Source of the DNA: Rhodococcus sp. CH91
Lineage (GTDB): Bacteria > Actinomycetota > Actinomycetes > Mycobacteriales > Mycobacteriaceae
Direction: 5' to 3'
Length of the DNA stretch: 64,000 bases
NCBI RefSeq assembly: GCF_022554085.1
Contig: NZ_JAKFYR010000001.1
Coordinates: forward strand, 682,001-746,000
Each line of letters begins with the position of its first letter. The stretch's first letter is position 1. The notes beneath the pieces are model-generated. The model did not search any database and had not been told where the DNA came from. It was given only the letters and a program-made list of their open reading frames with translations. Positions 35,865-46,447 of this stretch are shown here, piece by piece. The position numbers and the translations under genes were made by a program.

Positions 35865-36623
35865 TCAGCGCGCGTAGACCGCGGTGGGCTGCCCGTTGAT
35901 CGAGTGCACCGTCACCGGGGTGTCGAAGACGTCGGTGAGGATCTCGTCCCGCATGATCTCGTCGGCCGTGCCGCTGGTGACGATCAGGCCGTCACGCAGC
36001 GCGATGATGTGATCGGAGTACGCCGCCGCGATGTTCACGTCGTGGATGACGAGCACGATCGTCTTGCCGAGCTGGTCCGCCGCGCGTCGCAGCTGACGCA
36101 TCATCAGCACGGCGTGTTTCATGTCGAGATTGTTGAGCGGTTCGTCGAGCAGGACGTACTTGGTGTCCTGCGCGAGCACCATGGCCACGAAGGTGCGTTG
36201 CCGCTGCCCGCCGGAGAGCTGGTCGAGGAACCGGTCGGCCAGGTCGGTCAGGTTGAGGAACTCCATCGCCTCGTCGACGTGGCGTACGTCTTCGGGCGTG
36301 AGCCGGCCCTGGCAGTGCGGGAACCGGCCGAAACCGACCAGTTCGCGGACCGTCAGGCGCGCGGTGATGTGGTTCTCCTGCCGCAGGATGGACAGGTGCT
36401 TGGCGAGTTCCTGCGACTTGGTCGTGCGTACGTCGAGTCCGCCGACGGTCACGCTGCCGCCGGTGGGCTCCATCAGCCGGCCGATGATCGTCATGAGGGT
36501 CGACTTGCCGGCGCCGTTGGGGCCGATCAGCGAGGTGATGCCGCCTTCGCGGATCGTTCCCGAGACCGGGCCGAGGACCTGCTTGCCCTGGTACGACATG
36601 GAGACATCACGGAACTCGATCAC
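35865..36623 (-). CDS. Iron-siderophore ABC transporter ATP-binding protein
   Basis: A 252-residue ABC ATPase of the FepC/YclP type: Walker A GPNGAGKST, signature LSGGQRQRTFVAM, Walker B VLLDEPLNNLD and H-loop VIHDVN. The start is GTG 36623, overlapping the stop of the permease gene (GTGA), with AAAGGGA upstream. It is the last gene of the iron-uptake operon and energises the two permeases. Confidence 0.9.
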   Translation of the reverse strand: MIEFRDVSMSYQGKQVLGPVSGTIREGGITSLIGPNGAGKSTLMTIIGRLMEPTGGSVTVGGLDVRTTKSQELAKHLSILRQENHITARLTVRELVGFGRFPHCQGRLTPEDVRHVDEAMEFLNLTDLADRFLDQLSGGQRQRTFVAMVLAQDTKYVLLDEPLNNLDMKHAVLMMRQLRRAADQLGKTIVLVIHDVNIAAAYSDHIIALRDGLIVTSGTADEIMRDEILTDVFDTPVTVHSINGQPTAVYAR

Positions 36624-37630
36624 AGCGTTCCCTTTCTCAGGAGCATGAACAGGAACAGGATGCCGCCGACGAACTCGATGATCACGGTGAGGAATCCGCC
36701 CGCATAGAAGACGTGCTGCATGAAGAACTGGCCGAAGGCCAGGGTGATCACACCGAGCAGGAACGCCATGGGCATGACGTACTGGTGCTTGTACGAACCG
36801 GTGATCTGGTACGCCAGGGTGGCGACGAGGAAACCGAAGAAGGTCATCGGCCCGGCCAGCGCCGTCGCGAACGCCACGAGCAGTGCGATGAGAACGAGCA
36901 TCAGCGTCAGCTCGCGCTTGTAGTCGACACCGATGTTGGTCGCGGTGTCGCGGCCGAGCAGCAGTGCGTCGAGACGGTGGCGGCGGCGCCACAGGATCAC
37001 GCCGACGACGATGCAGATACCGAACGCGAGTGGCAGGTACTCACCGGGTACGGCCGACAACCGGCCCATCAGTTCGACCGAGAGCATGTCGTATTCGGAG
37101 GGGGAGAGCACGCGCTGGATGAACGTCGAGAGACTGTCGAAGGCCATCCCGAGCACGACACCCACGAGCAGCATCAGGAACAGACTGCCGAAGCGTCCGG
37201 AGAACAGCCAGCGGTAGAGCAGGGTCGCCAGTGCCACCATCAGCGCGGTCTGGAGGACGAGCTTCGGAATCCCTTCGGAGCTCGCGATCGCGGTGGCTCC
37301 GAAGAAGAAGATCGTCAGCGTCTGCATCAACGTGTACAGGGAGTCGAACCCGATGATGGACGGGGTGAGGATGCGGTTGTCCGTGACCGTGTGGAACACG
37401 ACGGTTCCCATGCCGTGCGCGAACGCCGCCACCAGCATCGCCCCCAGGACGGTGAGCCGGCGCGGGAAGGTGAAGTCGAAGGACCCCCGGATGAACAGGA
37501 ACAGATAGCAGGCGACCGCCACGGCGGCGATCACCGCGACGATGGCCAGACGCACGCCCGGCGACAGGCGGCGGCGGGTGCCCTCGCCGTCCTGAACGCG
37601 CCGGGACGGTACGGAATCAAGCACTGACAT
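36620..37630 (-). CDS. Iron-siderophore ABC transporter permease 2 (FecCD family)
   Basis: A 336-residue FecCD-family membrane protein with about nine hydrophobic segments and the RDTATNIGVDYKRE motif that contacts the ATPase. It overlaps the other permease gene by 14 bp and the ATPase gene by 3-4 bp. Order and type resemble YclO of the petrobactin-type family. Confidence 0.88.
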   Translation of the reverse strand: MSVLDSVPSRRVQDGEGTRRRLSPGVRLAIVAVIAAVAVACYLFLFIRGSFDFTFPRRLTVLGAMLVAAFAHGMGTVVFHTVTDNRILTPSIIGFDSLYTLMQTLTIFFFGATAIASSEGIPKLVLQTALMVALATLLYRWLFSGRFGSLFLMLLVGVVLGMAFDSLSTFIQRVLSPSEYDMLSVELMGRLSAVPGEYLPLAFGICIVVGVILWRRRHRLDALLLGRDTATNIGVDYKRELTLMLVLIALLVAFATALAGPMTFFGFLVATLAYQITGSYKHQYVMPMAFLLGVITLAFGQFFMQHVFYAGGFLTVIIEFVGGILFLFMLLRKGTL

Positions 37631-38585
37631 AGCGACGCTGCCTCAGAACCAGAGCGATGAAGACGACGGCGCCGACGACGCCGAGGATGACGGACGCCGG
37701 AATCTCCATGGGCGCGACGACGGTCCGGCCGACGAGATCGCACGCGAGCAGCAGGCCGGCGCCGATGACGGCGACCCACGGCAGGTTCTTGTGCATGTCG
37801 TCACCGAGCATCATCGACACGAGATTCGGGACGATCAGGCCGAGGAACGGGATGAATCCCACCACGACGGTGGTGACACCGGTGGCGACGGCGACCAGGG
37901 TGACGCCGAGGAAGACGACCTGCTCGTATCTCAACCCCACGTTGGTGGCGAGGTCCTTGCCGAGACCGGCGATGGTGAACCGGTTGGCGAGCAGATAGGC
38001 GAGGACCGCGACGACGAGCACTGCCCAGAGCGGTTCGTAGAAGCCGCGCACCACACTGCTGAATCCACCCGAGCGCCAGGCCGACATGGACTGCAGCAGG
38101 TCGAAGTTCCCGGCCAGGAAGGTGGTGATCGAACCGATCACGGCGCCGAGCATGATGCCGACGAGAGGCACGATGATCGACGATTTCAGGGCGATCCGGC
38201 GCAGGACGACGATGAACACCATCGTCCCGGCGAACGCGAAGATCACCGCGATCACCATCTTCACCATCGGCGGCGCGTTCGGAGCGAAGATCAGGGTGAC
38301 CAGCAGGCCGAGCCCTGCCCACTGGGCGGTGCCCGCGGTGGTGGGTTCGACGAACTTGTTCTGGGTGATCAACTGCATGATCACGCCCGAGACGCTCATC
38401 GCCACGGCCGCGAAGATCAGGGCGAGGGTGCGGGGCACCCGGGAGATGAAGAACATCTCGCGGGCCTCGGGGTCGTTGATCAGCGACTCGATCGTGATGT
38501 CGTACCCGCCGACCATCAGGGAGGCCACGGTCAGTGCCAGAACGACCACCGAGATCAGCGGCAGCAGCACTTTCTTCTTCGTCAT
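37617..38585 (-). CDS. Iron-siderophore ABC transporter permease 1 (FecCD family)
   Basis: A 322-residue FecCD-family permease with multiple hydrophobic helices and the GKDLATNVGLRYEQ coupling motif. ATG 38585. It is separated from the binding-protein gene by a stable hairpin and overlaps the second permease gene. Resembles YclN. Confidence 0.88.
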   Translation of the reverse strand: MTKKKVLLPLISVVVLALTVASLMVGGYDITIESLINDPEAREMFFISRVPRTLALIFAAVAMSVSGVIMQLITQNKFVEPTTAGTAQWAGLGLLVTLIFAPNAPPMVKMVIAVIFAFAGTMVFIVVLRRIALKSSIIVPLVGIMLGAVIGSITTFLAGNFDLLQSMSAWRSGGFSSVVRGFYEPLWAVLVVAVLAYLLANRFTIAGLGKDLATNVGLRYEQVVFLGVTLVAVATGVTTVVVGFIPFLGLIVPNLVSMMLGDDMHKNLPWVAVIGAGLLLACDLVGRTVVAPMEIPASVILGVVGAVVFIALVLRQRRYVSA

Positions 38586-38619
38586 GGGGCTCGGATCTCG
38601 AGAAGGTGTGCCCGCGCAT

Positions 38620-38660
38620 GCAGCCTGCCCCGACCCGTGATCCGGGGCGGGGCAGGCTGC
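38620..38660 (-). terminator. Intercistronic hairpin between binding protein and permease
   Basis: Arms 38620-38632 and 38648-38660 pair perfectly over 13 bp, and the inner bases extend the stem with one mismatch. Located inside the operon, it probably reduces read-through so that the binding protein is made in excess over the permeases. Confidence 0.7.
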
Positions 38661-38683
38661 TGTCGAGCGCTGAGCAAAGGGAA

Positions 38684-39667
38684 TTACTGTGTGGCCGTGT
38701 CTGCGGCGTCGAAGGCGTCGGCGATCTGCTGGAACGCTTCGGTGTAGGACTCGATGCCCTCACGCTTGTAGAAGTCGCCGTCCAGGTAGATGATCTGGTC
38801 CTTCGTGGCGAAGGTGGTGCCGGCGAACGCCTCCTGGGCGTCGATGACGGCGGCGGCGGGCTGCGGTGCGTCCTCACCTGCGACAGCGGTGGCGGCGTCG
38901 CGATCCATGACGATCATCCAGTCGGGATCGGCCTGTGCGATGGTCTCGGGAGCCAGGCCGGAATCGCCGTGGACGTCGCCGGCGTCACCGGCGAACACGT
39001 CCTTCAGGTTCACGCCTTCGAGCAGGCGGCCGATGCGGCCGGCGCCGTTGTCGATCTTTCCGCCGGCAACGACGGCGAGGAAGACGGTCTCACCGTTGGT
39101 GGCGGCCCGGGCGGCCTCGGTGGCGGCGTCGAGTTCGGCGACGATCTCTTCGGCTTCGGCTTCCTTCTCGAAGATCTGGCCGAGCGCCAGGGTCTGGTCC
39201 TTCAGGCCCTGGATGTAGCCACCCTCGGACTCGTCCAGAGCGGAGACGTCCACGACCGGAGCGATCTTCGACAGTTCGCCGGTGAACTCGGTGAAGCGCG
39301 ACCCGCCGATGATGAGGTCCGGCTCGGCCTCGCTGACGAGTTCGAGCTTCGGCTCGCGGTGCGTACCGACGTCGAGGATGGAGTCGTCCTCGCGCCACTC
39401 CTCGAAGCCGGTGTTCGGCAGGAGGGTCTTCGGCAGTGCGACCGGGGTGATGCCCCAGTCGCGCAGCATCTCGAAGGACTTGTTGTCGAGGGCGACGACC
39501 CGCTCGGGGCTCACCGGAACGTCCATCTCACCGTTGTTGGTGTCGATGGTGATGCTCGCGGTGTTCTCGGAGGCGGTCTCGTCGGTGCCGCTGTCCCCGC
39601 AACCGGTGAGGACGAGCGCGCCGGCGAGGGCCGGTGCGAGCAGCATTCGCTTGAAGTTCAGTTTCAC
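38684..39667 (-). CDS. Iron-siderophore-binding lipoprotein
   Basis: A 327-residue type III (FepB/YclQ-like) binding protein. The signal peptide ends at lipobox LTGC; after a Ser/Thr/Glu-rich linker comes the NNGEMDVPVSPERVVALD start of the FatB/YclQ-type fold. It captures a ferric siderophore outside the membrane for the 36620/37617 permeases. ATG 39667. An IdeR-like box about 80-98 nt upstream indicates iron-dependent repression. Confidence 0.88.
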   Translation of the reverse strand: MKLNFKRMLLAPALAGALVLTGCGDSGTDETASENTASITIDTNNGEMDVPVSPERVVALDNKSFEMLRDWGITPVALPKTLLPNTGFEEWREDDSILDVGTHREPKLELVSEAEPDLIIGGSRFTEFTGELSKIAPVVDVSALDESEGGYIQGLKDQTLALGQIFEKEAEAEEIVAELDAATEAARAATNGETVFLAVVAGGKIDNGAGRIGRLLEGVNLKDVFAGDAGDVHGDSGLAPETIAQADPDWMIVMDRDAATAVAGEDAPQPAAAVIDAQEAFAGTTFATKDQIIYLDGDFYKREGIESYTEAFQQIADAFDAADTATQ

Positions 39668-39746
39668 GTTTCGACTCCGAGGGGCAGGGCGGCGTAGTGA
39701 CGAAAGCCAAAACGCGCGACAGTCGGTAATGCAACGCTCACATAGT

Positions 39747-39765
39747 ATTGGTTAGGCAATCCTGT
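39747..39765 (-). promoter_or_regulatory. IdeR/DtxR-like iron box
   Basis: ATTGGTTAGGCAATCCTGT matches the IdeR consensus TTAGGTTAGGCTAACCTAA at 13 of 19 positions, including the GGTTAGGC core and CCT. It lies between the siderophore-binding gene (minus) and the amidohydrolase gene (plus), and most likely represses iron uptake when iron is sufficient. Confidence 0.75.
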
Positions 39766-39869
39766 GTCCCAACCGGATCCCGTAACCGGATCCGTGCCAT
39801 GAACCGCTCTGCTGAAACCGTCGATCATCAGGCCCCCGGTGGTAGGGATTCGCCGGGTACGGTCACGTC

Positions 39870-40781
39870 ATGAACGAAGTCGAGCAGATCGCCCGGTTCC
39901 GTAATGCCCACGGTCTCGACCACCTCGTCGACGTCCACACCCACTTCATGCCGCGCAACGTCCTCGACAAGGTCTGGGCGTACTTCGACTCGGCCGGCCC
40001 GTTGATCGGCCGCCCGTGGCCCATCACCTACCGGCACGACGAGGAGGAACGCGTCGCGCGACTGCGGGAGTTCGGGGTGCGGCGCTTCACCGCGATGTTG
40101 TATCCGCACCGCCCGGAGATGGCGGACTGGCTCAACGCCTGGGCGGTCGACTTCGCCTCACGCACCCCCGACTGCCTCCACACCGCGACCTTCTACCCGG
40201 AACCCGATGTGAAGGCCTACGTCGCTGCCGCGATCGATGCGGGCGCGCGCGTGTTCAAATCGCACATCCAGGTCGGTGACTACTCGCCACTCGATCCCTT
40301 ACTCGACGACGTGTGGGGCGTTCTCGAGGAGACGGGCGTGCCCGTCGTGGTGCACTGCGGCTCGGGACCGGCGCCCGGAAGGCACACCGGTCCCGAACCC
40401 ATGGCCGAACTCCTGCGCCGGTACCCGAGGCTGACGGTGATCGTCGCGCACATGGGTATGCCCGAGTACCGCGAATTCCTCGACCTCGCAGAGCAGTACG
40501 AGCGGGTGTATCTCGACACCACGATGGCGTTCACCGATTTCGTCGAGAGGGACATGCCGTTCCCGTCCGATCAGCTGCCCCGGCTCGGAGCGCTCCGGCG
40601 GAAGATCCTCCTGGGCAGCGACTTCCCGAACATCCCGTACGGCTACCTCCACCAGCTCGAGGTGCTCGAACGCGTGGCACCCGACGCCGACTGGATACGA
40701 GCGGTGTGCCACGACAACGCCGCATCGTTGTTCGGTCTCGACAGCTGGGAGCTGCCGGCGACGCGGCCGGTCAGACGGTGA
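39870..40781 (+). CDS. Amidohydrolase family protein (ACMSD-like metal-dependent hydrolase)
   Basis: A 303-residue TIM-barrel hydrolase with HTH at DVHTHFMP, later metal or active-site histidines in VVHCGSG and VAHMGMPE, and the catalytic Asp in [10 protein letters not shown]. Such proteins act as decarboxylases, hydratases or hydrolases on ring or lactone substrates. ATG 39870. The stop lies 11 bp inside the 3' end of the convergent CoA ligase gene. The substrate cannot be deduced. Confidence 0.82.
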   Translation: MNEVEQIARFRNAHGLDHLVDVHTHFMPRNVLDKVWAYFDSAGPLIGRPWPITYRHDEEERVARLREFGVRRFTAMLYPHRPEMADWLNAWAVDFASRTPDCLHTATFYPEPDVKAYVAAAIDAGARVFKSHIQVGDYSPLDPLLDDVWGVLEETGVPVVVHCGSGPAPGRHTGPEPMAELLRRYPRLTVIVAHMGMPEYREFLDLAEQYERVYLDTTMAFTDFVERDMPFPSDQLPRLGALRRKILLGSDFPNIPYGYLHQLEVLERVAPDADWIRAVCHDNAASLFGLDSWELPATRPVRR

Positions 40782-42435
40782 CCGCCCTGCGCAGAATCTT
40801 GCCGGTCGCGTTGCGCGGGAGCAGATCCTGCGTGATCCGCCAGACGGTGGGGATCTTGTAGTAGGCCAACTGCTCGGCGCAGAACGCCCGCAGATCGTCC
40901 TCGGTCGCGGTGCTGGTGGACCGCAGCACGACCACTGCCGCGACCTCCTGCCCGAGATCGTCGTTGTCGACACCGATCACGGCGCTCTCGACCACGTCGG
41001 GATGCTCGTCGAGGCGCTGTTCGATCTCCGTCGGATAGACGTTCTCGCCGCCACGCAGGATCAGGTCCGATCGTCGCCCGGTCAACCGCAGCCGACCGTT
41101 CTCGACCGTGCCGTAGTCGCCGGTACGCAACCATCCGTCGGCGGTGATCGCGGCGTCGGTGGCGGCCGGATCCGCCCAGTAACCGAGCATCACGTAAGGA
41201 CTGCGAACGCACACCTCGCCCTCGGTGCCGTCGGGTACCCGTTCGCCGAACGGATCCCGGATCTCCATGCTCACACCGACGATGGGGCTGCCGAGTGTGC
41301 CCGGGAACGCTTCCAGTTCGGGAGCCGTGGCCACGGCGATGGCCGTGCTGCACTCGGTCAGCCCGTAACTGTCCACCAGGGCTTGGTCGGCGAAGGGGAA
41401 CTTCTCGCGCAGGCGCTGCTTCAAGGCGGGAGAGGACGGTGCCGACGCGAGCGCGAACGCCGTGAGCGAGGACAGATCGTACTTGCCGGGATTCTCGTGC
41501 TCGAGCATCCGGGAGGCCATCGTCGGGACAGCGCCCCAGTTGGTCACCCGCTCCCGCTCGATGAGAGTGAACACCTTGTCGACGTCGAACGCACCTTCGG
41601 TCATGACGACCGCGCTGCCCGTCGCCAGTCTCGGTACCGCCAGATTGTGCAGGCTCGCGATGTGGAAGAGCGGCGACACCAGCAGGTACCGGTTGTCGCT
41701 CGGCACGGTGTCGTCGTAGGGGCGCTGCCGCATCGCCGCGACCAGCGCATCCGAATAGCGGTGGTAGTCGACCACCGCGAGCACATTGCGATGCGAGTGC
41801 AGGGCGCCCTTGGGGCGGCCGCTCGTTCCGCTGGTGAACAAGATGACCGCCGGATCGTCCTCTTCCACCTCGGCGAGCGGCAGTTCCGCGCCGGCACGCT
41901 CGGCGATGATGCGAGGCACCTCCCGCTCGATGGTGAGCAGGTCGAATCCCGAGACGTCGGCTGCGGCCAGCAGTTCGGCACGCTTGGCGTCGGTGACGAT
42001 CACCTTCGGCTCGACGAGTTCCACCCCGTAGGCGATTTCGGCCGGAGTCCACCACGAGTTGAGGCCCACCGTGATCGCGCCGAGGCATTGAGTGGCCCAG
42101 AACGTGATGATCCATTCGGGGGAATTGGCGGCCAGGACGGCCACACGATCGCCCTTGCCCACACCGTGGTCGTCGCGCAGTGCGGTGGCGAGAGCGGCCA
42201 CCGCGTCGGCGTGCTCGGTGAAGGAGATGCGACGGTCGGCGGTGACCATATAGTCGCGATCCCCCCACTGACGGGACGCGGCGACGAGGTCTCCGATCCG
42301 CCGGTCGCGGTTGCGCATCACCGGCATGCGATTGCCGCGCACCTCCTCTTCCACGAGCTCGAACCTGCCCCCTGGGCCGGTGAGATGCAGAACGACTTTC
42401 TGCATCATCTGCTGCAGATCTGATGGTGCTGTCAA
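40771..42435 (-). CDS. AMP-forming acyl-CoA synthetase
   Basis: A class I CoA ligase of about 554 residues with [28 protein letters not shown], the hinge [17 protein letters not shown] and catalytic lysine in [11 protein letters not shown]. The start is set at TTG 42435, which has AAAGG 7 nt upstream; ATG 42408 lacks a ribosome site, and the open frame before 42435 is Arg-rich noise. It is divergent from the second Liv-type importer and overlaps the amidohydrolase gene by 11 bp at the 3' end. Probably activates the acid imported by that transporter. Confidence 0.85.
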   Translation of the reverse strand: MTAPSDLQQMMQKVVLHLTGPGGRFELVEEEVRGNRMPVMRNRDRRIGDLVAASRQWGDRDYMVTADRRISFTEHADAVAALATALRDDHGVGKGDRVAVLAANSPEWIITFWATQCLGAITVGLNSWWTPAEIAYGVELVEPKVIVTDAKRAELLAAADVSGFDLLTIEREVPRIIAERAGAELPLAEVEEDDPAVILFTSGTSGRPKGALHSHRNVLAVVDYHRYSDALVAAMRQRPYDDTVPSDNRYLLVSPLFHIASLHNLAVPRLATGSAVVMTEGAFDVDKVFTLIERERVTNWGAVPTMASRMLEHENPGKYDLSSLTAFALASAPSSPALKQRLREKFPFADQALVDSYGLTECSTAIAVATAPELEAFPGTLGSPIVGVSMEIRDPFGERVPDGTEGEVCVRSPYVMLGYWADPAATDAAITADGWLRTGDYGTVENGRLRLTGRRSDLILRGGENVYPTEIEQRLDEHPDVVESAVIGVDNDDLGQEVAAVVVLRSTSTATEDDLRAFCAEQLAYYKIPTVWRITQDLLPRNATGKILRRAVTV

Positions 42436-42685
42436 GGATTCGCCTTTCTCGGGTCCCGCACGTCTTCGTCGCGCAGCACGACGTCCACGGGCGGCTCGCG
42501 TGACGCCCCTCGGGTGACGGACGGCACCGATCCTACGGGTTGTGTCGGCTGTCACAGAATGGTCTCGGTGAGTGGGAGTGGCCCAGGTCTCATTCGGTCC
42601 GATGGCTACCTTCGCGACACCCGACCTACCTTCGGGTCCCCCTCATCGCGCCTCGGCTCCGACCGAGACGAAGGAGTCCATCGTC

Positions 42686-44113
42686 GTGAAACTCAGTGCT
42701 GCATCGAAATCGATGGCGGGTCTGTTCGCCGTCGTCGTGGTGACCTCCGCCTGTGCATCGGACCGCGGCGCCGACCCGTCGGCCGGGGCGCTCGCTCCGG
42801 CTGCGGGAGCAGGAGTCGCTGCGGCTGCCCAGCCGGCCGAGACCTCGTTCGGAACTCTCGCCTCGCCGTGTGGACCCGGTGACGCCGCGGGCAGCACCGA
42901 TCAAGGAGTGAACGACACCGAGATCCGCATCGGTTACGGCGACGACCGCGGATACGCCAAGAGCCCCGGGCTCAACAAGGAGATCGGTGACGCCGTCACC
43001 GCCATGATCGACTGGTGCAACGCGCAGGGTGGCATCAACGGCCGCACGATCGTCGGTACCAACTACGACGCGGCGATGATGCAGGCCAACTCGGTGATGC
43101 AGAACGCGTGCGCAAGCGAATTCATGATGGTCGGCCACGGCTTCGCCATGGACCAGACCTCGGAGCAGACGCGGGTCGCGTGCAATCTCGCGGCCGTCCC
43201 GGCCTTCACCGTCTCGCCCGACGCGGCCAACGGCCCGATGACCTATCAGGGCGTCCCGTTCCCGGTCGACTACGCGAACGGCTCCCAGTGGTTCCAGATC
43301 GCCGAGATGTACCCGGAACTGCTCGGCGAGTTCGACGTCATCGACAGCACGATGCCGACGATCATCTCGGCGAGCACCAAGATCCGGTCCATCGCCGAGG
43401 CTGCCGGGTTCACGCTGAAGAACTGCGGTGTCACGCTCAACTACGAAGGAGAGTCCAGCTACGCGCCCTTCGCCGAGAAGTTCAAGCAGTGCGGTGTGAA
43501 GGGCCTGTGGACCTCCCGTTCTCCGGTACCGGCCGAATTCAACTTCGTGAAAGCACTCGACCAGGTCGGTATCGATCCCATCCTGCTCGGTGAAGCCACC
43601 TGGTACGGCAACTCCGCGCAGATCTGGAACGGTGAGAACGGCCTGCTCGACAACCTGCACGCCGGCATGACCTTCCAGATGCTCGAGAACGCCGACGCCG
43701 TTCCGGCCGTGAAGAAGTACGTCGAACTCGTCACCGAGCAGGGAGGTAAGACCGCGCTGCTCGGTATGCAGGCGACCTCCTCGTTCCTGCTGTGGGCCAC
43801 CGCCGCGGATGCGTGCGGATCCGACCTGACGCGCCAGTGCGTCATCGATGAGCTGTCCCGGGTCCACGAATGGGACGGCGGTGGTCTGCACGCGGTCACC
43901 GACCCGGGTAACAACATGCCCGCGACCTGCGGTCTGGTCGTGACGCTCACCGGCGCCGAGTACAGCCAGGCATTCCCTGCGGAGGCGGGGACCTTCAAGT
44001 GCGACGACCGCTACCGCGTCGCCACCGACCCGAGCACCTGGGGCACCGAACTGGGCCCCGACCGCATCGCGACGAAATACCTGAACCCGAACGTCATCAG
44101 ACCGACCGTCTGA
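42686..44113 (+). CDS. ABC transporter substrate-binding protein (Liv-type)
   Basis: A 475-residue type I binding protein. The signal peptide ends near TSAC, an atypical lipobox (Thr at -3), followed by an Ala/Pro/Gly-rich linker of about 35 residues before the ligand-binding domain (DTEIRIGYGDDRGY, CNAQGGINGR). GTG 42686 has AAGGAG 9 nt upstream; an earlier ATG lacks the signal sequence. It heads an operon with a LivHM fusion and two ATPases. The chain is longer than most LivJ proteins. Confidence 0.84.
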   Translation: MKLSAASKSMAGLFAVVVVTSACASDRGADPSAGALAPAAGAGVAAAAQPAETSFGTLASPCGPGDAAGSTDQGVNDTEIRIGYGDDRGYAKSPGLNKEIGDAVTAMIDWCNAQGGINGRTIVGTNYDAAMMQANSVMQNACASEFMMVGHGFAMDQTSEQTRVACNLAAVPAFTVSPDAANGPMTYQGVPFPVDYANGSQWFQIAEMYPELLGEFDVIDSTMPTIISASTKIRSIAEAAGFTLKNCGVTLNYEGESSYAPFAEKFKQCGVKGLWTSRSPVPAEFNFVKALDQVGIDPILLGEATWYGNSAQIWNGENGLLDNLHAGMTFQMLENADAVPAVKKYVELVTEQGGKTALLGMQATSSFLLWATAADACGSDLTRQCVIDELSRVHEWDGGGLHAVTDPGNNMPATCGLVVTLTGAEYSQAFPAEAGTFKCDDRYRVATDPSTWGTELGPDRIATKYLNPNVIRPTV

Positions 44114-44176
44114 TCCGAGGGGCCGGTGCCGGCGGGAGGTGACACCCTCGCCGGCACCCCGACCAGAGGTACTCGC

Positions 44177-46447
44177 ATGGACACCTTTCTGACTTTCACG
44201 ATCGTGGGGTTGGTGCTCGGATCGGTTTACGCGATCGCGGCATCGGGCCTCGTTCTCACCTACAACACGTCCGGCATCTTCAACTTCGCGCACGGCGCGC
44301 AGGCGATGCTCGGGGCGTTCGCCTACTGGCAACTGCGCTACGGCTGGGGTCTGCCCACCCCCGTGGCGTTGCTACTCGTACTGGGCGTCCTCGGTCCGAT
44401 GATGGGCCTGCTGCTCTACGTCGTGATCATGCGCGGAATGCGTGACACCGCCGAGGTCACCAAGATCGTCGTCACGGTGTCGATCCTGCTCGGCATGCTC
44501 TCGGTCTCGCACTGGTTCTGGCATCCCGAGACCGCACGCACGATGTCGATGTTCTTCGGCGACCAGGCGAAGATCGAGGTGTTCGGCGTCGCCATCCGCT
44601 ACCACGAACTGATCTGCATCGCCGCCGCCGTCCTCATCGCCGTGGGACTGCGCGTCATGTTCGTCCGGACACGTGCCGGTGTCGCGATGCGCGGCGTCGT
44701 CGACGATCCGGACCTGCTGCGCCTGAACGGGCACGATCCCGACCGGCTCGCGGCGCTGTCCTGGATGATGGGTTCGACCCTCGCTGTGCTCGCGGGTGTG
44801 CTGGTCACACCGATCAACGGCGGCACCCTCGAGGCGAACATGCTGACCCTGCTCGTGATCGACGCCTTCGCGGCGGCGATGTTCGGGCGGCTGCGCAGCA
44901 TTCCGCGGACCTTCGCCGGGGCGCTGTTCCTGGGCCTGGCAGCGACCTATGTGCTCGCCTACTTCCCGACCGCGTGGACGTGGACCTCGAACCTGCGCGT
45001 GTCCCTGCCGATGATCGCGTTGTTCGTGGTCCTCATCGTGCTGCCGCAGGACCGGCTGCGCGGCGCCGTCACCCGCACCCGGGAGCGGTACCACGTGCCG
45101 TCGGTGCGTAAGGCCGTCGCGTGGGCAGTGGCGCTGGTCGTCATCGTCTATGCCGTCCGGCTGCTGATGGTGACGTCGGCGATCACGACCCTGACGATCG
45201 GGATGACCTTCGCGATCATCGCGCTGTCGCTGACCCTGCTCACCGGTTACGCGGGGGAGATGAACCTGGCGCCGGTCTCGTTCGGTGCCATCGCGACCAT
45301 CGTGGCGTTCCATTTCGGTATCTCCGGAACCGGGCTGGCCGCCCACCTGAACCTGTGGGGCGTGGCGCTCGGTGTCGCGGTCACCGCGGTGATCGGCGGG
45401 CTCATCGCACTGCCGGCGCTGAGGCTGCGCGGTCTCTATCTCGCCCTGGCCACCATGGCGTTCGGAGTGTTCCTGTCGAACATGGTGCTGCGCGATACCA
45501 CCCGGCACGAAGTGTTCGGGGTCGAGTTCTCGCTGTTCACCGACGGCAACATCGCGATCCCACCGTTGAAGGTCGGGCCGCTGGACCTGCGGAACGAGAC
45601 GACCTTCCTCATGACGGTGACGGTGCTCTTCGCCGTACTCGGGGTGGGTGTCATCGCTCTGCGCAACAGCGGTTACGGGCGCAGGCTCGCGGCGATGAAG
45701 GACAGTCCTGCGGCCGCCGCGATGCTCGGCCAGAGCCTCGTGCGTCTCAAACTCGGGGTCTTCACGTTGTCGGCGGGCATCGCAGGGCTGGGTGGACTGC
45801 TCATGTCGAGCGCGATGGGGTCGGTCTCGAGCGACAGTTTCTCGATCATGGTGAGTCTGTCGCTGCTGATGCTCACGGTCGTGGCCGGCATCGGATATGT
45901 CTCCGGAGCGCTGTTCGGCGGCCTGATGTCGGGGATCGGCTTCGCCGTCATCATGGTGTCGTTCTCCGATCTGGCTGCGGAGCAACCGGAACTGGCCGGC
46001 ATGTGGACGTTGTTCGGGCACATCGCCGCGGTGAGTCCCGCTCTGATCGGCATCGGTGTCGCGGCCAACCCGAGCGGCAGCGTCCACCAGATGGTCGAGG
46101 GTTACCGCCACCTGAAGAACGCCCGGCCCGTGCTGGCCGGCGGCGCCGCGGTGGTGCTCGTGTCGTATCTGCTCGCGCTCGTCGGGGTACTCGACAACTG
46201 GTGGTTCGCGTCGATCACCATCGCCACGGTGTTCATGCTCCCGGTGATGGGGCAGTGGCTGATGCCCGAAGCGGTGCTCGGCGCGGAGGAAGCGCAGCGC
46301 CGCGCACCGTTGGTCCCCGAACGGATCGGACTCGACGAACCGTACAGCGCGCAGGCGCGGGACGAGATCGACCGTGAACTCGGCATCGACGACCGTCTCG
46401 TCGCACGTCCCACCGGATCGGAGAAGGAACTGATTCCCCATGGCTGA
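44177..46447 (+). CDS. Fused LivH-LivM branched-chain-type ABC permease
   Basis: A 756-residue membrane protein joining a LivH-type permease (residues 1 to about 300, SGIFNFAHGAQAMLG) to a LivM-type permease (about 315-640, AGEMNLAPVSFGAIA, GLYLALATMAFG). After residue 650 an extra pair of hydrophobic segments and a charged tail follow. ATG 44177 is preceded by AGAGG. Unlike the importer at 14775, here the ATPases are separate genes. The 3' end overlaps the LivG gene by 8 bp. Confidence 0.87.
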   Translation: MDTFLTFTIVGLVLGSVYAIAASGLVLTYNTSGIFNFAHGAQAMLGAFAYWQLRYGWGLPTPVALLLVLGVLGPMMGLLLYVVIMRGMRDTAEVTKIVVTVSILLGMLSVSHWFWHPETARTMSMFFGDQAKIEVFGVAIRYHELICIAAAVLIAVGLRVMFVRTRAGVAMRGVVDDPDLLRLNGHDPDRLAALSWMMGSTLAVLAGVLVTPINGGTLEANMLTLLVIDAFAAAMFGRLRSIPRTFAGALFLGLAATYVLAYFPTAWTWTSNLRVSLPMIALFVVLIVLPQDRLRGAVTRTRERYHVPSVRKAVAWAVALVVIVYAVRLLMVTSAITTLTIGMTFAIIALSLTLLTGYAGEMNLAPVSFGAIATIVAFHFGISGTGLAAHLNLWGVALGVAVTAVIGGLIALPALRLRGLYLALATMAFGVFLSNMVLRDTTRHEVFGVEFSLFTDGNIAIPPLKVGPLDLRNETTFLMTVTVLFAVLGVGVIALRNSGYGRRLAAMKDSPAAAAMLGQSLVRLKLGVFTLSAGIAGLGGLLMSSAMGSVSSDSFSIMVSLSLLMLTVVAGIGYVSGALFGGLMSGIGFAVIMVSFSDLAAEQPELAGMWTLFGHIAAVSPALIGIGVAANPSGSVHQMVEGYRHLKNARPVLAGGAAVVLVSYLLALVGVLDNWWFASITIATVFMLPVMGQWLMPEAVLGAEEAQRRAPLVPERIGLDEPYSAQARDEIDRELGIDDRLVARPTGSEKELIPHG

